From Candidatus Zixiibacteriota bacterium (GTDB lineage: Bacteria > Zixibacteria > MSB-5A5 > GN15 > JAAZOE01), in the NCBI GenBank assembly GCA_030668485.1, contig DAOUTW010000043.1, positions 1 to 39,757 of the forward strand: a stretch of 39,757 nt of DNA. Reading direction: 5' to 3'. Positions 8,568-17,297 of this stretch are shown piece by piece (position 1 is the stretch's first letter; each line of letters opens with the position of its first letter). The position numbers and the translations under genes are program-made. Below the pieces are notes generated by a model. It was given only the letters and a program-made list of their open reading frames with translations. It was not told the DNA's origin and did no database searches.

Positions 8568-8596
8568 AAAATATACAAACGGACGCACCAGCGCAA
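8568..8596 (-). promoter_or_regulatory. Candidate promoter for pdxST
   Basis: On the minus strand TTGCGC (8596-8591), 17 bp, TATTTT (8573-8568). The rest of the 315-bp gap 8449-8763 shows only small GC-rich inverted repeats: CCGGAC-ACC-GTCCGG at 8669-8683 and the palindrome GCCGGCATGCCGGC at 8733-8746. These could form the 3' end of the upstream Rrf2 transcript but lack a T tract. Confidence 0.35.
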
Positions 8597-8763
8597 CCCC
8601 TGTGATAAAATGATTTTCCGATGTTTGGGCAGTAGTCAAGACTGTCTACGAACCGGAGTCAGCCTGAACCGGACACCGTCCGGCCGCCTATAAGTACTTC
8701 ACGACCGGAACCGATGACAAATCGTACTCTTCGCCGGCATGCCGGCTCCCCAAAGTCCCCGTA

Positions 8764-9171
8764 TTAACGTCCGCTATTTAGATTCGCAAAAGTCTGCCGT
8801 TTTAGAGCCTTCGTAATCTGGTCCTGTTGCTTGACGAAAAACGACCTGATCTCGCACCCCTTTTCCTGAGTACATCCGCAATGGCTGCCGTCGACACAAA
8901 GGTTCACGGCGACTGGCCCTTCCATAGCCTCAATAACGTCTAAAAACGATACTTCTTTGGCCGGACGGGACAGTCGATATCCTCCGGTAACTCCCTGGAA
9001 AGAAACAAGAATTCCCGCCCGAGTCAGCTCTTTGAGGATTTTTGCCAGGAATTCACGAGGTATGCCGCGGGCCTTGGCAATTCTTCCGATCGATCCCAAC
9101 TCATTCTTTTTAAGATGTGACACATAAGCCACGGCACGCAAAGCGTAGTCAGCCTTCCTTGATAATTGCAT
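8764..9171 (-). CDS. Rrf2-family transcriptional regulator (first of two)
   Basis: 135 aa. MQLSRKADYALRAVAYVSHL opens the winged helix-turn-helix; IAKARGIPREFLAKILKELTRAGI is the recognition segment and GVTGGYRLSRPAKEVSFLDVIEAMEG the wing. A cysteine cluster, C-X5-C-X-C-X5-C in LCVDGSHCGCTQEKGC, lies where IscR and NsrR hold a [2Fe-2S] or [4Fe-4S] cluster, but with one extra Cys. It would sense Fe-S status, NO or redox state. It is transcribed divergently from the ISC operon regulator 355 bp away. A GGAAGG-type SD precedes the ATG. Confidence 0.88.
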   Translation of the reverse strand: MQLSRKADYALRAVAYVSHLKKNELGSIGRIAKARGIPREFLAKILKELTRAGILVSFQGVTGGYRLSRPAKEVSFLDVIEAMEGPVAVNLCVDGSHCGCTQEKGCEIRSFFVKQQDQITKALKRQTFANLNSGR

Positions 9172-9526
9172 AGATAAAACATTCCTTCCTGCTATATAGT
9201 TTCACCCCTATTATTTCAAAGATTGGCAAGAAACAACATCGACTAACAATTCTATTATTTCTGCCGCAGAGGCACTTCAAATATATACGCAAACATAGTG
9301 AAATTCGACCAATTTTTCCATTATTTTTTTCCCGATAACTAATATTTTTTTGGGTATTCCGCCGTCGCCGGGGAACCTTCAAGTTCGTTATATTGTTTAG
9401 AGTTAGCAAGAGCAGATAAAATGGGCCTATATTAGCTACTTACTCTTGACAATTGGTCCGTTTTTTTATAGCTTGATTTCGGACTAAATTAGTCGGAGAT
9501 AAAAATGGTCGGAGATTGTATATTAA
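9172..9526. promoter_or_regulatory. Divergent control region between two Rrf2 regulators
   Basis: No gene is seen in these 355 bp. The right part has TTGACA at 9446-9451 as the best -35 for the ISC operon, with a weak TAGCTT at 17-bp spacing, followed by an IscR-like palindrome. The left part, read on the minus strand, has TTTGAA-N16-TATATA close to the first Rrf2 gene as a weak promoter. The DNA is A/T rich with runs of T. Confidence 0.45.
9482..9494. promoter_or_regulatory. IscR-like operator in front of the ISC operon
   Basis: A perfect inverted repeat GACTAA-A-TTAGTC, followed by GGAG, resembles the core of the IscR type 1 / Rrf2 binding site (GACT...AGTC). It sits near the expected transcription start and 33 bp upstream of the regulator's ATG at 9527, as expected for autorepression by an Fe-S-loaded Rrf2 protein. 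Confidence 0.55.
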
Positions 9527-9988
9527 ATGTTTAACCTTTCAAAAAAGACCGAATACGGTTTGATGGCCCTGATCCATCTGTCCGGACTGGATGACGGAGA
9601 CCTCGCCAAGGTCTCACAGATCGCCCACTCCACGGCGATTCCCAAAGAACTGCTGGCGAAAATTCTATCGGAATTGGTTCGGGCCAACCTCGCCGTTTCC
9701 TGTTCCGGACCGACCGGAGGTTTCAAACTGGCTCGTCCGGCCACAACTGTTTCATTGGCGGAGATTTTGAATGCTCTGGAGAAAAAATACGGTCTGACCG
9801 AGTGCATGTCGAATGATAATAAATGCCGAAAGGCCGGAAACTGTGCCATTGCAATGCCGCTGGCCGGGATTAATCAGAAATTCCGCCGGATTCTGGAGCA
9901 GACGATGCTGATCGATTTTATCTCTCACAATAACGGGCATGGGCCTCTTTTTCAGCTTGAATCGGCCCTGTCCGGAGAAGAAAACTGA
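9527..9988 (+). CDS. Rrf2-family regulator, probable IscR-like repressor of the ISC operon
   Basis: 153 aa. [19 protein letters not shown] and [20 protein letters not shown] form the winged HTH, then [26 protein letters not shown] the wing. Three cysteines in [15 protein letters not shown] (C-X6-C-X5-C) match the cluster-binding site of IscR. It is the first gene of the ISC operon, 43 bp before iscS, with an IscR-like palindrome upstream. IscR in Proteobacteria represses its own operon when loaded with [2Fe-2S]; the same logic is inferred here. ATG at 9527 has GGAGAT 10 bp upstream. Confidence 0.85.
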   Translation: MFNLSKKTEYGLMALIHLSGLDDGDLAKVSQIAHSTAIPKELLAKILSELVRANLAVSCSGPTGGFKLARPATTVSLAEILNALEKKYGLTECMSNDNKCRKAGNCAIAMPLAGINQKFRRILEQTMLIDFISHNNGHGPLFQLESALSGEEN

Positions 9989-10031
9989 TGTCACTTGGAG
10001 AAAGAAAGTTAACCTTTGGAGGTTTGGGACG

Positions 10032-11246
10032 ATGAAAACGCCCATATACATGGATTATCAGGCCACCACGCCGACAGACCCACGGGTCCTTGAGACGATG
10101 ATGCCTTACTTCACCGATAAATTCGGCAATGCCGCCAGCCGTAACCACTCTTTTGGCTGGGAAGCCGAAGAGGCGGTTGATCGGGCCAGAGAGATTCTGG
10201 CCGGCGCCATCGGCGCCACTGCGCGGGAAATTGTCTTCACCAGCGGTGCTACCGAATCAAACAATATTGTGCTTAAGGGTATTGCCGAGATGTATGCGTC
10301 CAAGGGTGATCATATCATCACCGTTAAAACCGAACATCCGGCCATTCTCGATACCGCTGCCCGCCTCGAGAGACAGGGCAAAAAGGTAACCTATCTCCCT
10401 GTCAATCAGGATGGTATCATCGACCTGGATAAGCTTAAGAAGGCCATCACCGAGAACACCATTCTCATCTCGGTCATGATTGCTAACAACGAGATCGGCG
10501 TTATTCAGCCGATGGCTGAAATCGGAAAAATAGCCCGGGAGCACGGGGTTCTTTTTCATTCCGACGCCACTCAGGGAGTAGGCAAAGTACCGATCGATGT
10601 CAACAAGATGAATATCGACCTGATCTCCTTCTCCGGTCACAAGATATACGCCCCCAAGGGTATCGGCGCTCTCTATGTCCGCCGGAAAAACCCTCGGGTG
10701 CGCTGCGCGCCTCTACTCGATGGAGGTGGTCATGAGCGCGGTATGCGTTCCGGGACATTAAATGTTCCCGGAATCGTCGGTTTCGGCAAGGCGATTGAGA
10801 TAGCGATGGCGGAAATGGAATCGGAAAACAAACGACTGACCGGCCTGCGAAATAAGTTGCAGGATATCATCATGAGCCAACTTGATGAGGTGTACCTCAA
10901 TGGCCATCCCGAAAAGCGTCTTCCGGGCAACCTCAATATCAGTTTCGCTTATGTCGAAGGCGAATCACTCTTGATGGAAATGAACGATGTCGCCCTGTCA
11001 TCCGGATCGGCCTGCACCTCATCCACTCTTGATGCCTCGCACGTCCTGAGCGCTCTCGGCGTCGATGAAGAGCTGGCCCATTCTTCGATCCGCTTCGGTC
11101 TCGGTCGTTATTCTACCGAAGAAGAGGTCGACTATGTCGGCAACAAAATCGTCAAAGCGGTCAAACGACTACGCGAAATGTCACCGCTTTATGAAATGGC
11201 CAAAGAAGGTATCGACCTTAAATCGGTCGAATGGAGTGAACATTAA
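10032..11246 (+). CDS. iscS: Cysteine desulfurase IscS
   Basis: 404 aa from the ATG at 10032, which follows GGAGG; the open frame extends upstream without signal. The PLP enzyme takes sulfur from cysteine and hands persulfide to Isc[14 protein letters not shown] opens the fold, the PLP lysine is K204 in [12 protein letters not shown], and the catalytic loop cysteine is C328 in SSGSACTSS. The length and C-terminus ([18 protein letters not shown]) are of the true IscS group rather than NifS or SufS. It is the second gene of the ISC operon. Confidence 0.97.
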   Translation: MKTPIYMDYQATTPTDPRVLETMMPYFTDKFGNAASRNHSFGWEAEEAVDRAREILAGAIGATAREIVFTSGATESNNIVLKGIAEMYASKGDHIITVKTEHPAILDTAARLERQGKKVTYLPVNQDGIIDLDKLKKAITENTILISVMIANNEIGVIQPMAEIGKIAREHGVLFHSDATQGVGKVPIDVNKMNIDLISFSGHKIYAPKGIGALYVRRKNPRVRCAPLLDGGGHERGMRSGTLNVPGIVGFGKAIEIAMAEMESENKRLTGLRNKLQDIIMSQLDEVYLNGHPEKRLPGNLNISFAYVEGESLLMEMNDVALSSGSACTSSTLDASHVLSALGVDEELAHSSIRFGLGRYSTEEEVDYVGNKIVKAVKRLREMSPLYEMAKEGIDLKSVEWSEH

Positions 11247-11300
11247 CGACACCGGGAAACATGAACATATATCTTTTTATATAGATCAGGAGGAAACATC

Positions 11301-11723
11301 ATGGCGTATTCAGACAAAGTAATCGACCATTTCAAGAATCCTCGCAATATGGGATCTCTGGATAAAAATGACGATTCGGTGGGAACCGGAATCGTCGGCG
11401 CGCCCGAATGCGGCGATGTCATGAAACTGCAGTTGAAGATCAACGATGATAATGTCATCGAGGATGCCAAATTCAAGACTTTCGGCTGCGGCTCGGCAAT
11501 CGCCTCATCGTCTCTTGCCACCGAATGGGTCAAGGGCAAAACCGTGGACGAAGCGCTGGAAATAAAAAACACCGATATCGTCAATGAGTTGTCGCTGCCG
11601 CCGGTTAAAATTCACTGTTCGGTATTGGCCGAAGACGCCCTCAAGGCGGCTCTGGCCGATTACGTGGAGAAGAATGATAAGAAAAACTTGCAGGGGGCGG
11701 ATAAGAAAGAAAGGGTAGCCTGA
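11301..11723 (+). CDS. iscU: Iron-sulfur cluster scaffold IscU
   Basis: 140 aa. Begins MAYSDKVIDHFKNPRNMGSL. The cluster ligands C37 (GAPECGD), C63 (TFGCGSA) and C106 (KIHCSVL), and D39, are at the same positions as in the Proteobacterial protein. The LPPVKIHC motif is the HscA recognition site, matching the hscA in this operon. AGGAGG precedes the ATG. The last 15 residues are a charged tail beyond the usual end. Its TGA overlaps the ATG of the next gene (TGATG). Confidence 0.97.
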   Translation: MAYSDKVIDHFKNPRNMGSLDKNDDSVGTGIVGAPECGDVMKLQLKINDDNVIEDAKFKTFGCGSAIASSSLATEWVKGKTVDEALEIKNTDIVNELSLPPVKIHCSVLAEDALKAALADYVEKNDKKNLQGADKKERVA

Positions 11724-12097
11724 TGAACAATAATGATGTGCAAAAAAAGAATGAAGTCAAGGCGGAGGGTCTAATCAGTCTCACCCCTGACGCAGTGGCT
11801 GAGGTAAAACGGTTGATCAGCCTTCAGGAAGACAACGAAGGGCTGATGCTGCGGGTTGGCGTCGAGGGCGGCGGTTGCAGCGGCCTCAGTTACAAAATGG
11901 AATTTGCACGCGAGGTGGAGGAATTTGACCGCACCTTCGAATTCGACGGTATTACTGTCGTGGTAGATGCCAAGGCCTTGATTTATATGGATGGGACCAC
12001 CATCGAGTACAACACTGAAATCTTGAACGGCGGTTTCAAATTCAATAACCCGATGTCGACCCGAAGCTGCGGCTGCGGATCGTCATTCACGGTATAA
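11723..12097 (+). CDS. iscA: A-type Fe-S carrier protein (IscA-like)
   Basis: 124 aa. LTPDAVAEVKRLI, then VGVEGGGCSGLSYKMEFA and the C-terminal SCGCGSSFTV give the three conserved Cys (C-Xn-C-G-C) that bind iron or a cluster. It carries clusters from IscU to apo-enzymes. About 15 extra N-terminal residues precede the family core. It is translationally coupled to iscU and lies at the iscA position of the operon, although sequence alone cannot fully separate IscA from ErpA/SufA. Confidence 0.92.
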   Translation: MNNNDVQKKNEVKAEGLISLTPDAVAEVKRLISLQEDNEGLMLRVGVEGGGCSGLSYKMEFAREVEEFDRTFEFDGITVVVDAKALIYMDGTTIEYNTEILNGGFKFNNPMSTRSCGCGSSFTV

Positions 12098-12116
12098 ACA
12101 GGCGCGGGAGAGAATT

Positions 12117-12389
12117 GTGGATTTAATCGATATGGCCGTTTTCATGACCGACGGAATAATCGTCGAGTCGGCCTTTTTTGACAAAGTGGAACAGTTCGAC
12201 TGGGAACAGTACCGCGACAAGCGGGTCCTGATTAAGGGCTGCGGCACGACAATTATACCGCCGTGGGCTTTTATGGTAGTCACCGCGCGGCTGACGCCGA
12301 TCGCCAAGCGGATACGCTATGGCAACGAACACTCGTCGATTGCGGTTTATTCGAGATTGCGAAAGGAAACTGCCGATGCCGGTCAATGA
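12117..12389 (+). CDS. DUF2480-like small protein inserted in the ISC operon
   Basis: 90 aa from a GTG start at 12117 after GGGAGAG. The central VLIKGCGTTIIPPWAFMVVTA and the following ARLTPIAKRIRYGNEHSSIAVY resemble the core of the DUF2480 family known from Bacteroidetes, but this version is shorter than I recall for the family. The single Cys in KGCG is the most conserved-looking residue. Placement between iscA and hscB, with a 14-bp overlap into hscB, implies a role in Fe-S assembly or repair; that is inference from context only. The family assignment is from memory of motifs. Confidence 0.65.
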   Translation: MDLIDMAVFMTDGIIVESAFFDKVEQFDWEQYRDKRVLIKGCGTTIIPPWAFMVVTARLTPIAKRIRYGNEHSSIAVYSRLRKETADAGQ

Positions 12390-13038
12390 CAGCCCGCAGA
12401 CGGAGACCTCCTCGGCCCGGTCGCTCTGCTGGTCATGCCGGCAGGATACGGGAAAAGGACCGTTTTGCAAACATTGTATAAAAATCCAGCCGGTCGATGA
12501 ACTCGGCAATTACTTCGATCTTTTCGACCTCGGCAAATCGTTCGAAATCGATCAGAACAACCTGAAGAAGAAATTCTTCGCGCTGTCCCGGAAATTTCAT
12601 CCCGATTACTATTCGAGTGGTCAGGACGAGGAACAAAAACTAGCCCGTGATAACACCGCCTACCTCAATCATGCTTTGAGCACCCTATCCGATCCGGTCC
12701 AACGGGCCGAATACCTTCTTTCACTTGTGTCCGGTTCCTATGCCAATTCACCCACTCCGCCCCAGGAACTTTTTGAAGAAATCCTCGAAGTTGGTGAATT
12801 ACTGGAAAGCCAATCTCTTTCTATAGATGAGAACACCAGACTGACCCACGCCGGTGAAAGTTTCCGGCAGCGCCAAAATGAACTGGCCGATTCTCTGGCA
12901 GAATTGTTCTCCCAGCTTCTGGGCGGTAATGATGGCGCCAAAGGAGAAATCGAATCGAGGTTGAACCAGATAAAATACCTGCGCAAAACCGGGGCACGGA
13001 TTGAAACGGCATTGATGGAGAAGGACAATCATGAGTAG
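12376..13038 (+). CDS. hscB: Fe-S co-chaperone HscB with N-terminal zinc-finger-like motif
   Basis: 220 aa from the ATG at 12376 (AAAGGA upstream); a longer in-frame start would extend into the previous gene. Residues 18-34 contain [17 protein letters not shown], two CxxC pairs like those at the N-terminus of eukaryotic HSC20 and some bacterial HscB. A J domain follows with HPD at 75-77 (KFHPDYYSS), then the three-helix IscU-binding domain. HscB delivers IscU to HscA and stimulates its ATPase. It overlaps the hscA start by 8 bp. Confidence 0.92.
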   Translation: MPVNDSPQTETSSARSLCWSCRQDTGKGPFCKHCIKIQPVDELGNYFDLFDLGKSFEIDQNNLKKKFFALSRKFHPDYYSSGQDEEQKLARDNTAYLNHALSTLSDPVQRAEYLLSLVSGSYANSPTPPQELFEEILEVGELLESQSLSIDENTRLTHAGESFRQRQNELADSLAELFSQLLGGNDGAKGEIESRLNQIKYLRKTGARIETALMEKDNHE

Positions 13039-14884
13039 CGAGAACAAGGACACCATAAAGGGAACCGCCATCGGTATTGACCTCGGCACCACCAATTCTC
13101 TGGCGGCGGTTGTTCGCAATGGGCGCCCCCAAGCCTTGGCTGGTGAACATGGAGTAATTGTCCCCTCGGTGATATTGCTGAAAGAGGGCAAACTCGAAAT
13201 CGGAGTTCCGGCCCGCGAGGCGATGGTTGAAAATTCGGAGCATACTATTTATTCGGTCAAAAGATTGATGGGCAAAGCCGCATCCGACTTTGATAGCGAC
13301 CGGGATAACCTGCCGTTCGAGGTTGCCTCCGATACCCGTGGACTCGCATCAGTGAAAATAGATGGCAGGATTTACTCGCCGGTAGAATTATCGGCGGCAA
13401 TACTAAAAAAAGTGAAAGAGCAGGCCGAAAAGAAACTCGGAGCTAATGTTGATCGCGCCGTTATTACTGTCCCGGCCTATTTTGACGACGCCCAGCGACA
13501 GGCGACGCGAGATGCCGGCAAGATCGCCGGGCTGGAGGTATTGCGCACTATCAATGAGCCGACGGCTGCTTCGCTCGCCTATGGCATGGATAAGCTCGAT
13601 CGTGGTATTATTGTCGTCTATGATCTCGGTGGTGGCACTTTTGATATTTCGATCCTCCGCCTGGAAAATGGAATTTTTGAAGTCCTGTCCACCGCCGGCG
13701 ATACCCGCCTCGGTGGCGATGATTTCGATATGGAGATCGTCAACCTCATATTGAATAAGGCTGAAAAGCTGGGCGCCCGACCGGATCAGAAATCATCCCG
13801 GATGCGTGCTCTCCTGCGCCGCGAGGCCGAACGGGCCAAAATGGAATTATCTGATACCGATCATGCCACCATTACCATACCGGTCGATTCCGTAGACTAC
13901 AAGATTACGATCACACGCAAGGAATTCGAAGCACTCCTCACTCCCTGGGTCGAACGCACAATGGGACTTTGCCGCCGGGCTATGGATGACGCCAAACTCA
14001 CTACCGAAGACATCAATGAGGTTATACTGGTCGGCGGTTCAACCCGGGTACCATTTGTCAGGGAAAAAGTGGAAAAGCTGTTTCGTAAAACGCCCCATTG
14101 TGATCTTGGCCCCGATGAAGCGGTAGCGATGGGAGCGGCAGTGCAGGCCGATATTTTAACCGGCGGGCGCGATGATCTGCTTCTACTCGATGTTACCCCG
14201 TTATCGCTGGGGATCGAAGTGATGGGCGGTGTCATGAATCCGCTGATCAGGCGCAACGCCAAAATTCCGGCGATGGCCAAAGAGGTATTTACCACTTATG
14301 TCGAGGGTCAGACGTCGGTGGCGGTCAGAGTCTATCAGGGAGAGCGCGAATTGGTCGCCGATAACCGCTCCCTGGGCAGTTTCGACCTGACCGGAATCGA
14401 GCCGCAGCCAGCCGGAAGCCCGAGAATTGAAGTTTCCTTCGTTCTCGATGCCGATGGCATCCTGCGCGTTTCGGCTCTCGATATGAAGTCCGGTAAAAAA
14501 CATGATATCACGGTCAGGCCTTCATATGGATTGAACAAAGATGAGGTAAGTCAGATGGTCCGCGACTCGTTCGTGCATGCGCGCGATGATATCGAGAAAC
14601 GGTTGTTTATCGAACTGTCGCAGGAGGCCAAAACCGTTATCAACGCGACAGAAAAAGCACTTGAATTGATCTCCGAGTTCAAGCCCGGTGAAAAGGAAGA
14701 TATCCTTGAGGCGGTGGAAGAACTGGAGACGGCACTGGGGGGCAGCAACTCCCGGGAATTGCGGGAGAAACTTGACGACCTCAATGACGCCACTGCTGAT
14801 CTGGCTGCGCGAATGGTCAACAGCAATTTCGGCGAATTTTTGAAGGATAAATCGATCGATGACGCAAAAAAATATGTTAACTGA
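13031..14884 (+). CDS. hscA: Hsp70-type Fe-S chaperone HscA
   Basis: 617 aa, near the length of Proteobacterial HscA and about 20 residues shorter than Dna[39 protein letters not shown] and the [13 protein letters not shown] phosphate motif are typical of Hsp70. The context (hscB upstream, fdx and iscX downstream) and the LPPVK motif in IscU identify it as HscA rather than a DnaK. It uses ATP to release the cluster from IscU. Confidence 0.96.
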   Translation: MSSENKDTIKGTAIGIDLGTTNSLAAVVRNGRPQALAGEHGVIVPSVILLKEGKLEIGVPAREAMVENSEHTIYSVKRLMGKAASDFDSDRDNLPFEVASDTRGLASVKIDGRIYSPVELSAAILKKVKEQAEKKLGANVDRAVITVPAYFDDAQRQATRDAGKIAGLEVLRTINEPTAASLAYGMDKLDRGIIVVYDLGGGTFDISILRLENGIFEVLSTAGDTRLGGDDFDMEIVNLILNKAEKLGARPDQKSSRMRALLRREAERAKMELSDTDHATITIPVDSVDYKITITRKEFEALLTPWVERTMGLCRRAMDDAKLTTEDINEVILVGGSTRVPFVREKVEKLFRKTPHCDLGPDEAVAMGAAVQADILTGGRDDLLLLDVTPLSLGIEVMGGVMNPLIRRNAKIPAMAKEVFTTYVEGQTSVAVRVYQGERELVADNRSLGSFDLTGIEPQPAGSPRIEVSFVLDADGILRVSALDMKSGKKHDITVRPSYGLNKDEVSQMVRDSFVHARDDIEKRLFIELSQEAKTVINATEKALELISEFKPGEKEDILEAVEELETALGGSNSRELREKLDDLNDATADLAARMVNSNFGEFLKDKSIDDAKKYVN

Positions 14885-14897
14885 GGAAGTATCGGTT

Positions 14898-15191
14898 ATG
14901 CCCAAAGTGACCATCAACGATAAAGAGGTGGAGGTTCCGGCCGGCACTACTATTCTCGATGCTGCTCTCGACAACGAGATCAAACTGGATCATAACTGCG
15001 GCGGTAATTGTGCCTGTTCGACCTGCCATGTGATCGTTTTGGAAGGGATGGAAAACCTTTCCGAGATGTCCGAGGACGAGGAAGACATGCTTGACAGCGC
15101 CGTCGGACTGACGCTGGAATCTCGTCTGGCCTGCCAGTGCAAAGTTTCCGGTCCGATCAAAATCAAAATTCCGGAAAAGAAGAAAATCTGA
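14898..15191 (+). CDS. fdx: [2Fe-2S] ferredoxin of the ISC system
   Basis: 97 aa from ATG at 14898, following GAGGAAG; the upstream in-frame ATG lies inside hscA. Cluster ligands are C34, C40 and C43 (C-X5-C-X2-C in NCGGNCACSTC) with C79 (RLACQC). C38 and C81 are additional cysteines. MSEDEEDMLDSAVGL is typical of adrenodoxin-like ISC ferredoxins. It supplies electrons for cluster assembly on IscU. Its TGA overlaps the iscX ATG (TGATG). Confidence 0.95.
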   Translation: MPKVTINDKEVEVPAGTTILDAALDNEIKLDHNCGGNCACSTCHVIVLEGMENLSEMSEDEEDMLDSAVGLTLESRLACQCKVSGPIKIKIPEKKKI

Positions 15192-15391
15192 TGGACTGGA
15201 ATAACGCAGAAGATATCGGAATCGCCCTCTTTGAGAATTTCCCCGATGCAGACCCGCTTTCGATCCGGTTTACCGATATGCATAAAATGGTGATGGACCT
15301 AGACGAATTTAACGGCGATCCGAAGGGGTCCAGCGAAGGCAAACTGGAGGCGATCCAGATGGCCTGGCTGGAAGAGTATAACGACAAATAA
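15191..15391 (+). CDS. iscX: ISC accessory protein IscX
   Basis: 66 aa, the same length as in E. coli. MDWNNAEDIGIALFENFPDADPL and RFTDMHKMVMDLDEF are typical, with a highly acidic composition. IscX binds IscS and modulates desulfurase activity according to iron. It is the last gene of the operon and is followed 30 bp later by a strong terminator. Confidence 0.95.
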   Translation: MDWNNAEDIGIALFENFPDADPLSIRFTDMHKMVMDLDEFNGDPKGSSEGKLEAIQMAWLEEYNDK

Positions 15392-15420
15392 ATTTCTTTA
15401 TCCCATCCCTTCTCTAATGG

Positions 15421-15453
15421 AAAAGGCCCGCCGGGTAAGGCGGGCCTTTTTTT
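15421..15453. terminator. Rho-independent terminator after the ISC operon
   Basis: AAAAGGCCCGCC at 15421-15432 pairs perfectly with GGCGGGCCTTTT at 15439-15450 across loop GGGTAA, and the T run extends to 15453. The A run on the other arm makes it bidirectional, so it can also end the convergent dehydrogenase gene whose stop is at 15455. Confidence 0.93.
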
Positions 15454-15454
15454 A

Positions 15455-16597
15455 TCAGCCCCAGCGTCTGGTCAGTTTTATTTTTCTCTTCGCCAGTTCT
15501 TTTGCAAACAACCCCGGATCAACCGCCTTCTCCTGCGGGACGACACCGCGGGCTTTGATCTGCCCGGAGGCTGCCATGGCGGCAATGATCGTCACCGGGA
15601 AGGCGGTACAGCGCATCATCGCCGTCAGACCGGTTTTCATATCCTGACGATCGATGATCTCGGAAACGAGTTTCCTCTTTTTTCCCTTAATCTTGCCTTC
15701 GGTGATCAATCGTACCAGCACCAGGTCGGGATCGCCGTAGCTGAGATTTTTATCGAGAACTGCCTTCAATACCGAGCGCGGCGAGACCTTGACGCCGTCG
15801 ACAGCGATTTTCTCCCACTCTCCCAGGCCGATACCGAGCATGGTATTGAACCTGTCGCAGAATCCGGGATAGCGGATTGTCTTGTAATCGAGGTTCTTCA
15901 GAATACGTCCGTATGTTTTCGGCAGCGTCGATGTTCCGCCGGAGGTCGTGAATGCCTCCAACTTACCTATCCCCCGGAAGGATAATTCTTCGAGTCCTTC
16001 CATCGGTGGGATGGTTATTTTTTTGCCGTTTTTGATCGCGATCACCGGTTCGTAGAATTCATTGATCAAACCCTCGGCGGAGAAGACCATCTGGTAATCC
16101 AGCGGTGGACGCGGCTTCAGTGGCAACCCTCCAACCCGGATATGCAATGATTCCGGTTTGTCAAATTGGGCCAGGTCGCCGGCAGCGATGACCGAGACCA
16201 TTCCCGGCGCCAATCCGCAATCGGGGATAACTACCACCCCCGCCTTTTTGGCGGCTGCGGTCAGTTTGAACGCTGCGGCGACAGCATCGTTGTTGCCGCC
16301 CATATCCATGAAATGAGCTTTAGCTTTTATCGCCGCCTTCGCCAGTCCCGGATTGTAACGATATGTCACCGCCGATATGACGGCATCATACGGTGCGAAT
16401 AGTTTCGCAGCAGTCTTGGTATCACCGGCGTCGAACCTTTTGGCGGTGGCTTTGTCTTTGCCATATTTCTTTGCGACTTCGCGCGCCACCTTGAGATTTA
16501 TATCGAACAGCCCGATTTTTTCGACATCTTTATTATGCGCCAGATCATAAACTGCCGCCCGCCCCATCAGTCCTGCACCCACAACTGCTATTTTCAT
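15455..16597 (-). CDS. Saccharopine/lysine dehydrogenase family oxidoreductase
   Basis: 380 aa. The N-terminal Rossmann motif is VVGAGLMGRAAVYDL, then GLFDINLKVAREVAKKYG. The catalytic-domain segment GGNNDAVAAAFKLTAAAKKAGVVVIPDCGLAPGMVS is typical of saccharopine dehydrogenase-like enzymes. The length and single-domain form best match bacterial lysine 6-dehydrogenase-like or carboxynorspermidine dehydrogenase-like members. The substrate is probably a basic amino acid or polyamine precursor but cannot be fixed. The start ATG at 16597 follows AAAGGAC. The gene is convergent with the ISC operon and shares its terminator. Confidence 0.8.
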   Translation of the reverse strand: MKIAVVGAGLMGRAAVYDLAHNKDVEKIGLFDINLKVAREVAKKYGKDKATAKRFDAGDTKTAAKLFAPYDAVISAVTYRYNPGLAKAAIKAKAHFMDMGGNNDAVAAAFKLTAAAKKAGVVVIPDCGLAPGMVSVIAAGDLAQFDKPESLHIRVGGLPLKPRPPLDYQMVFSAEGLINEFYEPVIAIKNGKKITIPPMEGLEELSFRGIGKLEAFTTSGGTSTLPKTYGRILKNLDYKTIRYPGFCDRFNTMLGIGLGEWEKIAVDGVKVSPRSVLKAVLDKNLSYGDPDLVLVRLITEGKIKGKKRKLVSEIIDRQDMKTGLTAMMRCTAFPVTIIAAMAASGQIKARGVVPQEKAVDPGLFAKELAKRKIKLTRRWG

Positions 16598-16671
16598 AAG
16601 TTGTCCTTTCTATTCTCAGATTGCCTGCAGAATGTAAGACAAAATTAGTCTTTTGACAAGGGGAAGAAATG

Positions 16672-16792
16672 GCGGCAAAAGCCGCTTTTTGGCTGTCGCG
16701 CGGATGATATGAGGTTGTGCATAATGATTGGCGTCAAAAAATGTATTGGCAAAGAGAATCGAATTCGCACCGCAAGCGGTGCGGCACCCGGC
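16672..16792 (+). repeat. Composite structured repeat, copy 1
   Basis: Begins with hairpin GCGGC-AAAA-GCCGC, then TTTTTGGCTGTCGCG, a variable middle with TGCATAA and TTGGCGTCAAA, and ends with the perfect inverted repeat GCACCGCAAGCGGTGC (16767-16782) plus GGCACCCGGC. Copy 2 at 17176-17297 has the same order. Confidence 0.8.
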
Positions 16793-17146
16793 GGGCAACA
16801 GCCATATTTTATCTGCGGCGTCACGAGCTCCTTGCCTGCGCCGTCAGGAACCCTTTTCTGACGGTTTTTCCGTGCATCATAATGTCCCCCATAGGTTTGC
16901 AGCCAATTTGGTTCGTTTGTCCTATTTTAATTCTCTACAATTTAACATACACCTTGACGTTAAACCGCACCTTCTATCAAGTTTGCAGGCAGTAGCTTAC
17001 AAGAGATTTGGCTTTGGTCGCTCATTTTTAAAGTTTTTTTTTGTATCTGGTTGCCGTCTCTGGCATGAGTACCCCTTTCTGACTCTATTCACATAATGGT
17101 GCGGATTCAGGATTAACAACGATTTGCTGGTGATTTTGTAGATGGG

Positions 17147-17175
17147 CCGGCAAAGGCCGGATTTTGGCTGTCGCG
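17147..17175 (+). repeat. Partial composite repeat (5' hairpin unit only)
   Basis: Hairpin CCGGC-AAAG-GCCGG at 17147-17160, followed by ATTTTGGCTGTCGCG at 17161-17175. It lies directly before copy 2, so the 5' unit is in tandem here. Its stem bases differ from both full copies but still pair. Confidence 0.75.
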
Positions 17176-17297
17176 GTGGCAGGGGCCACTTTTTGGCTGT
17201 CGCGTAGATGATCTGATGGCAGTGCATAAAAATTGGCGTCAAAGATGTATTGACAAAATAAATCGCATTCGCACCGCAAGCGGTGCGGCACCCGGCT
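17176..17297 (+). repeat. Composite structured repeat, copy 2
   Basis: Hairpin GTGGC-AGGG-GCCAC at 17176-17189, TTTTTGGCTGTCGCG, the TGCATAA and TTGGCGTCAAA blocks, and GCACCGCAAGCGGTGC at 17271-17286 with GGCACCCGGC after it. Same order and spacing as copy 1, with scattered substitutions between the conserved blocks. Confidence 0.8.

Noticed and set aside
13031-14884. DnaK
   Set aside because: Short C-terminus and the hscB/fdx/iscX neighbourhood identify HscA.
17176-17194. Rho-independent terminator for the macro-SEFIR gene
   Set aside because: The T tract follows the hairpin on the plus strand only, whereas the gene is on the minus strand.
16672-17297. CRISPR array
   Set aside because: Only two to three units with long irregular spacing and no cas genes; these are dispersed hairpin repeats.
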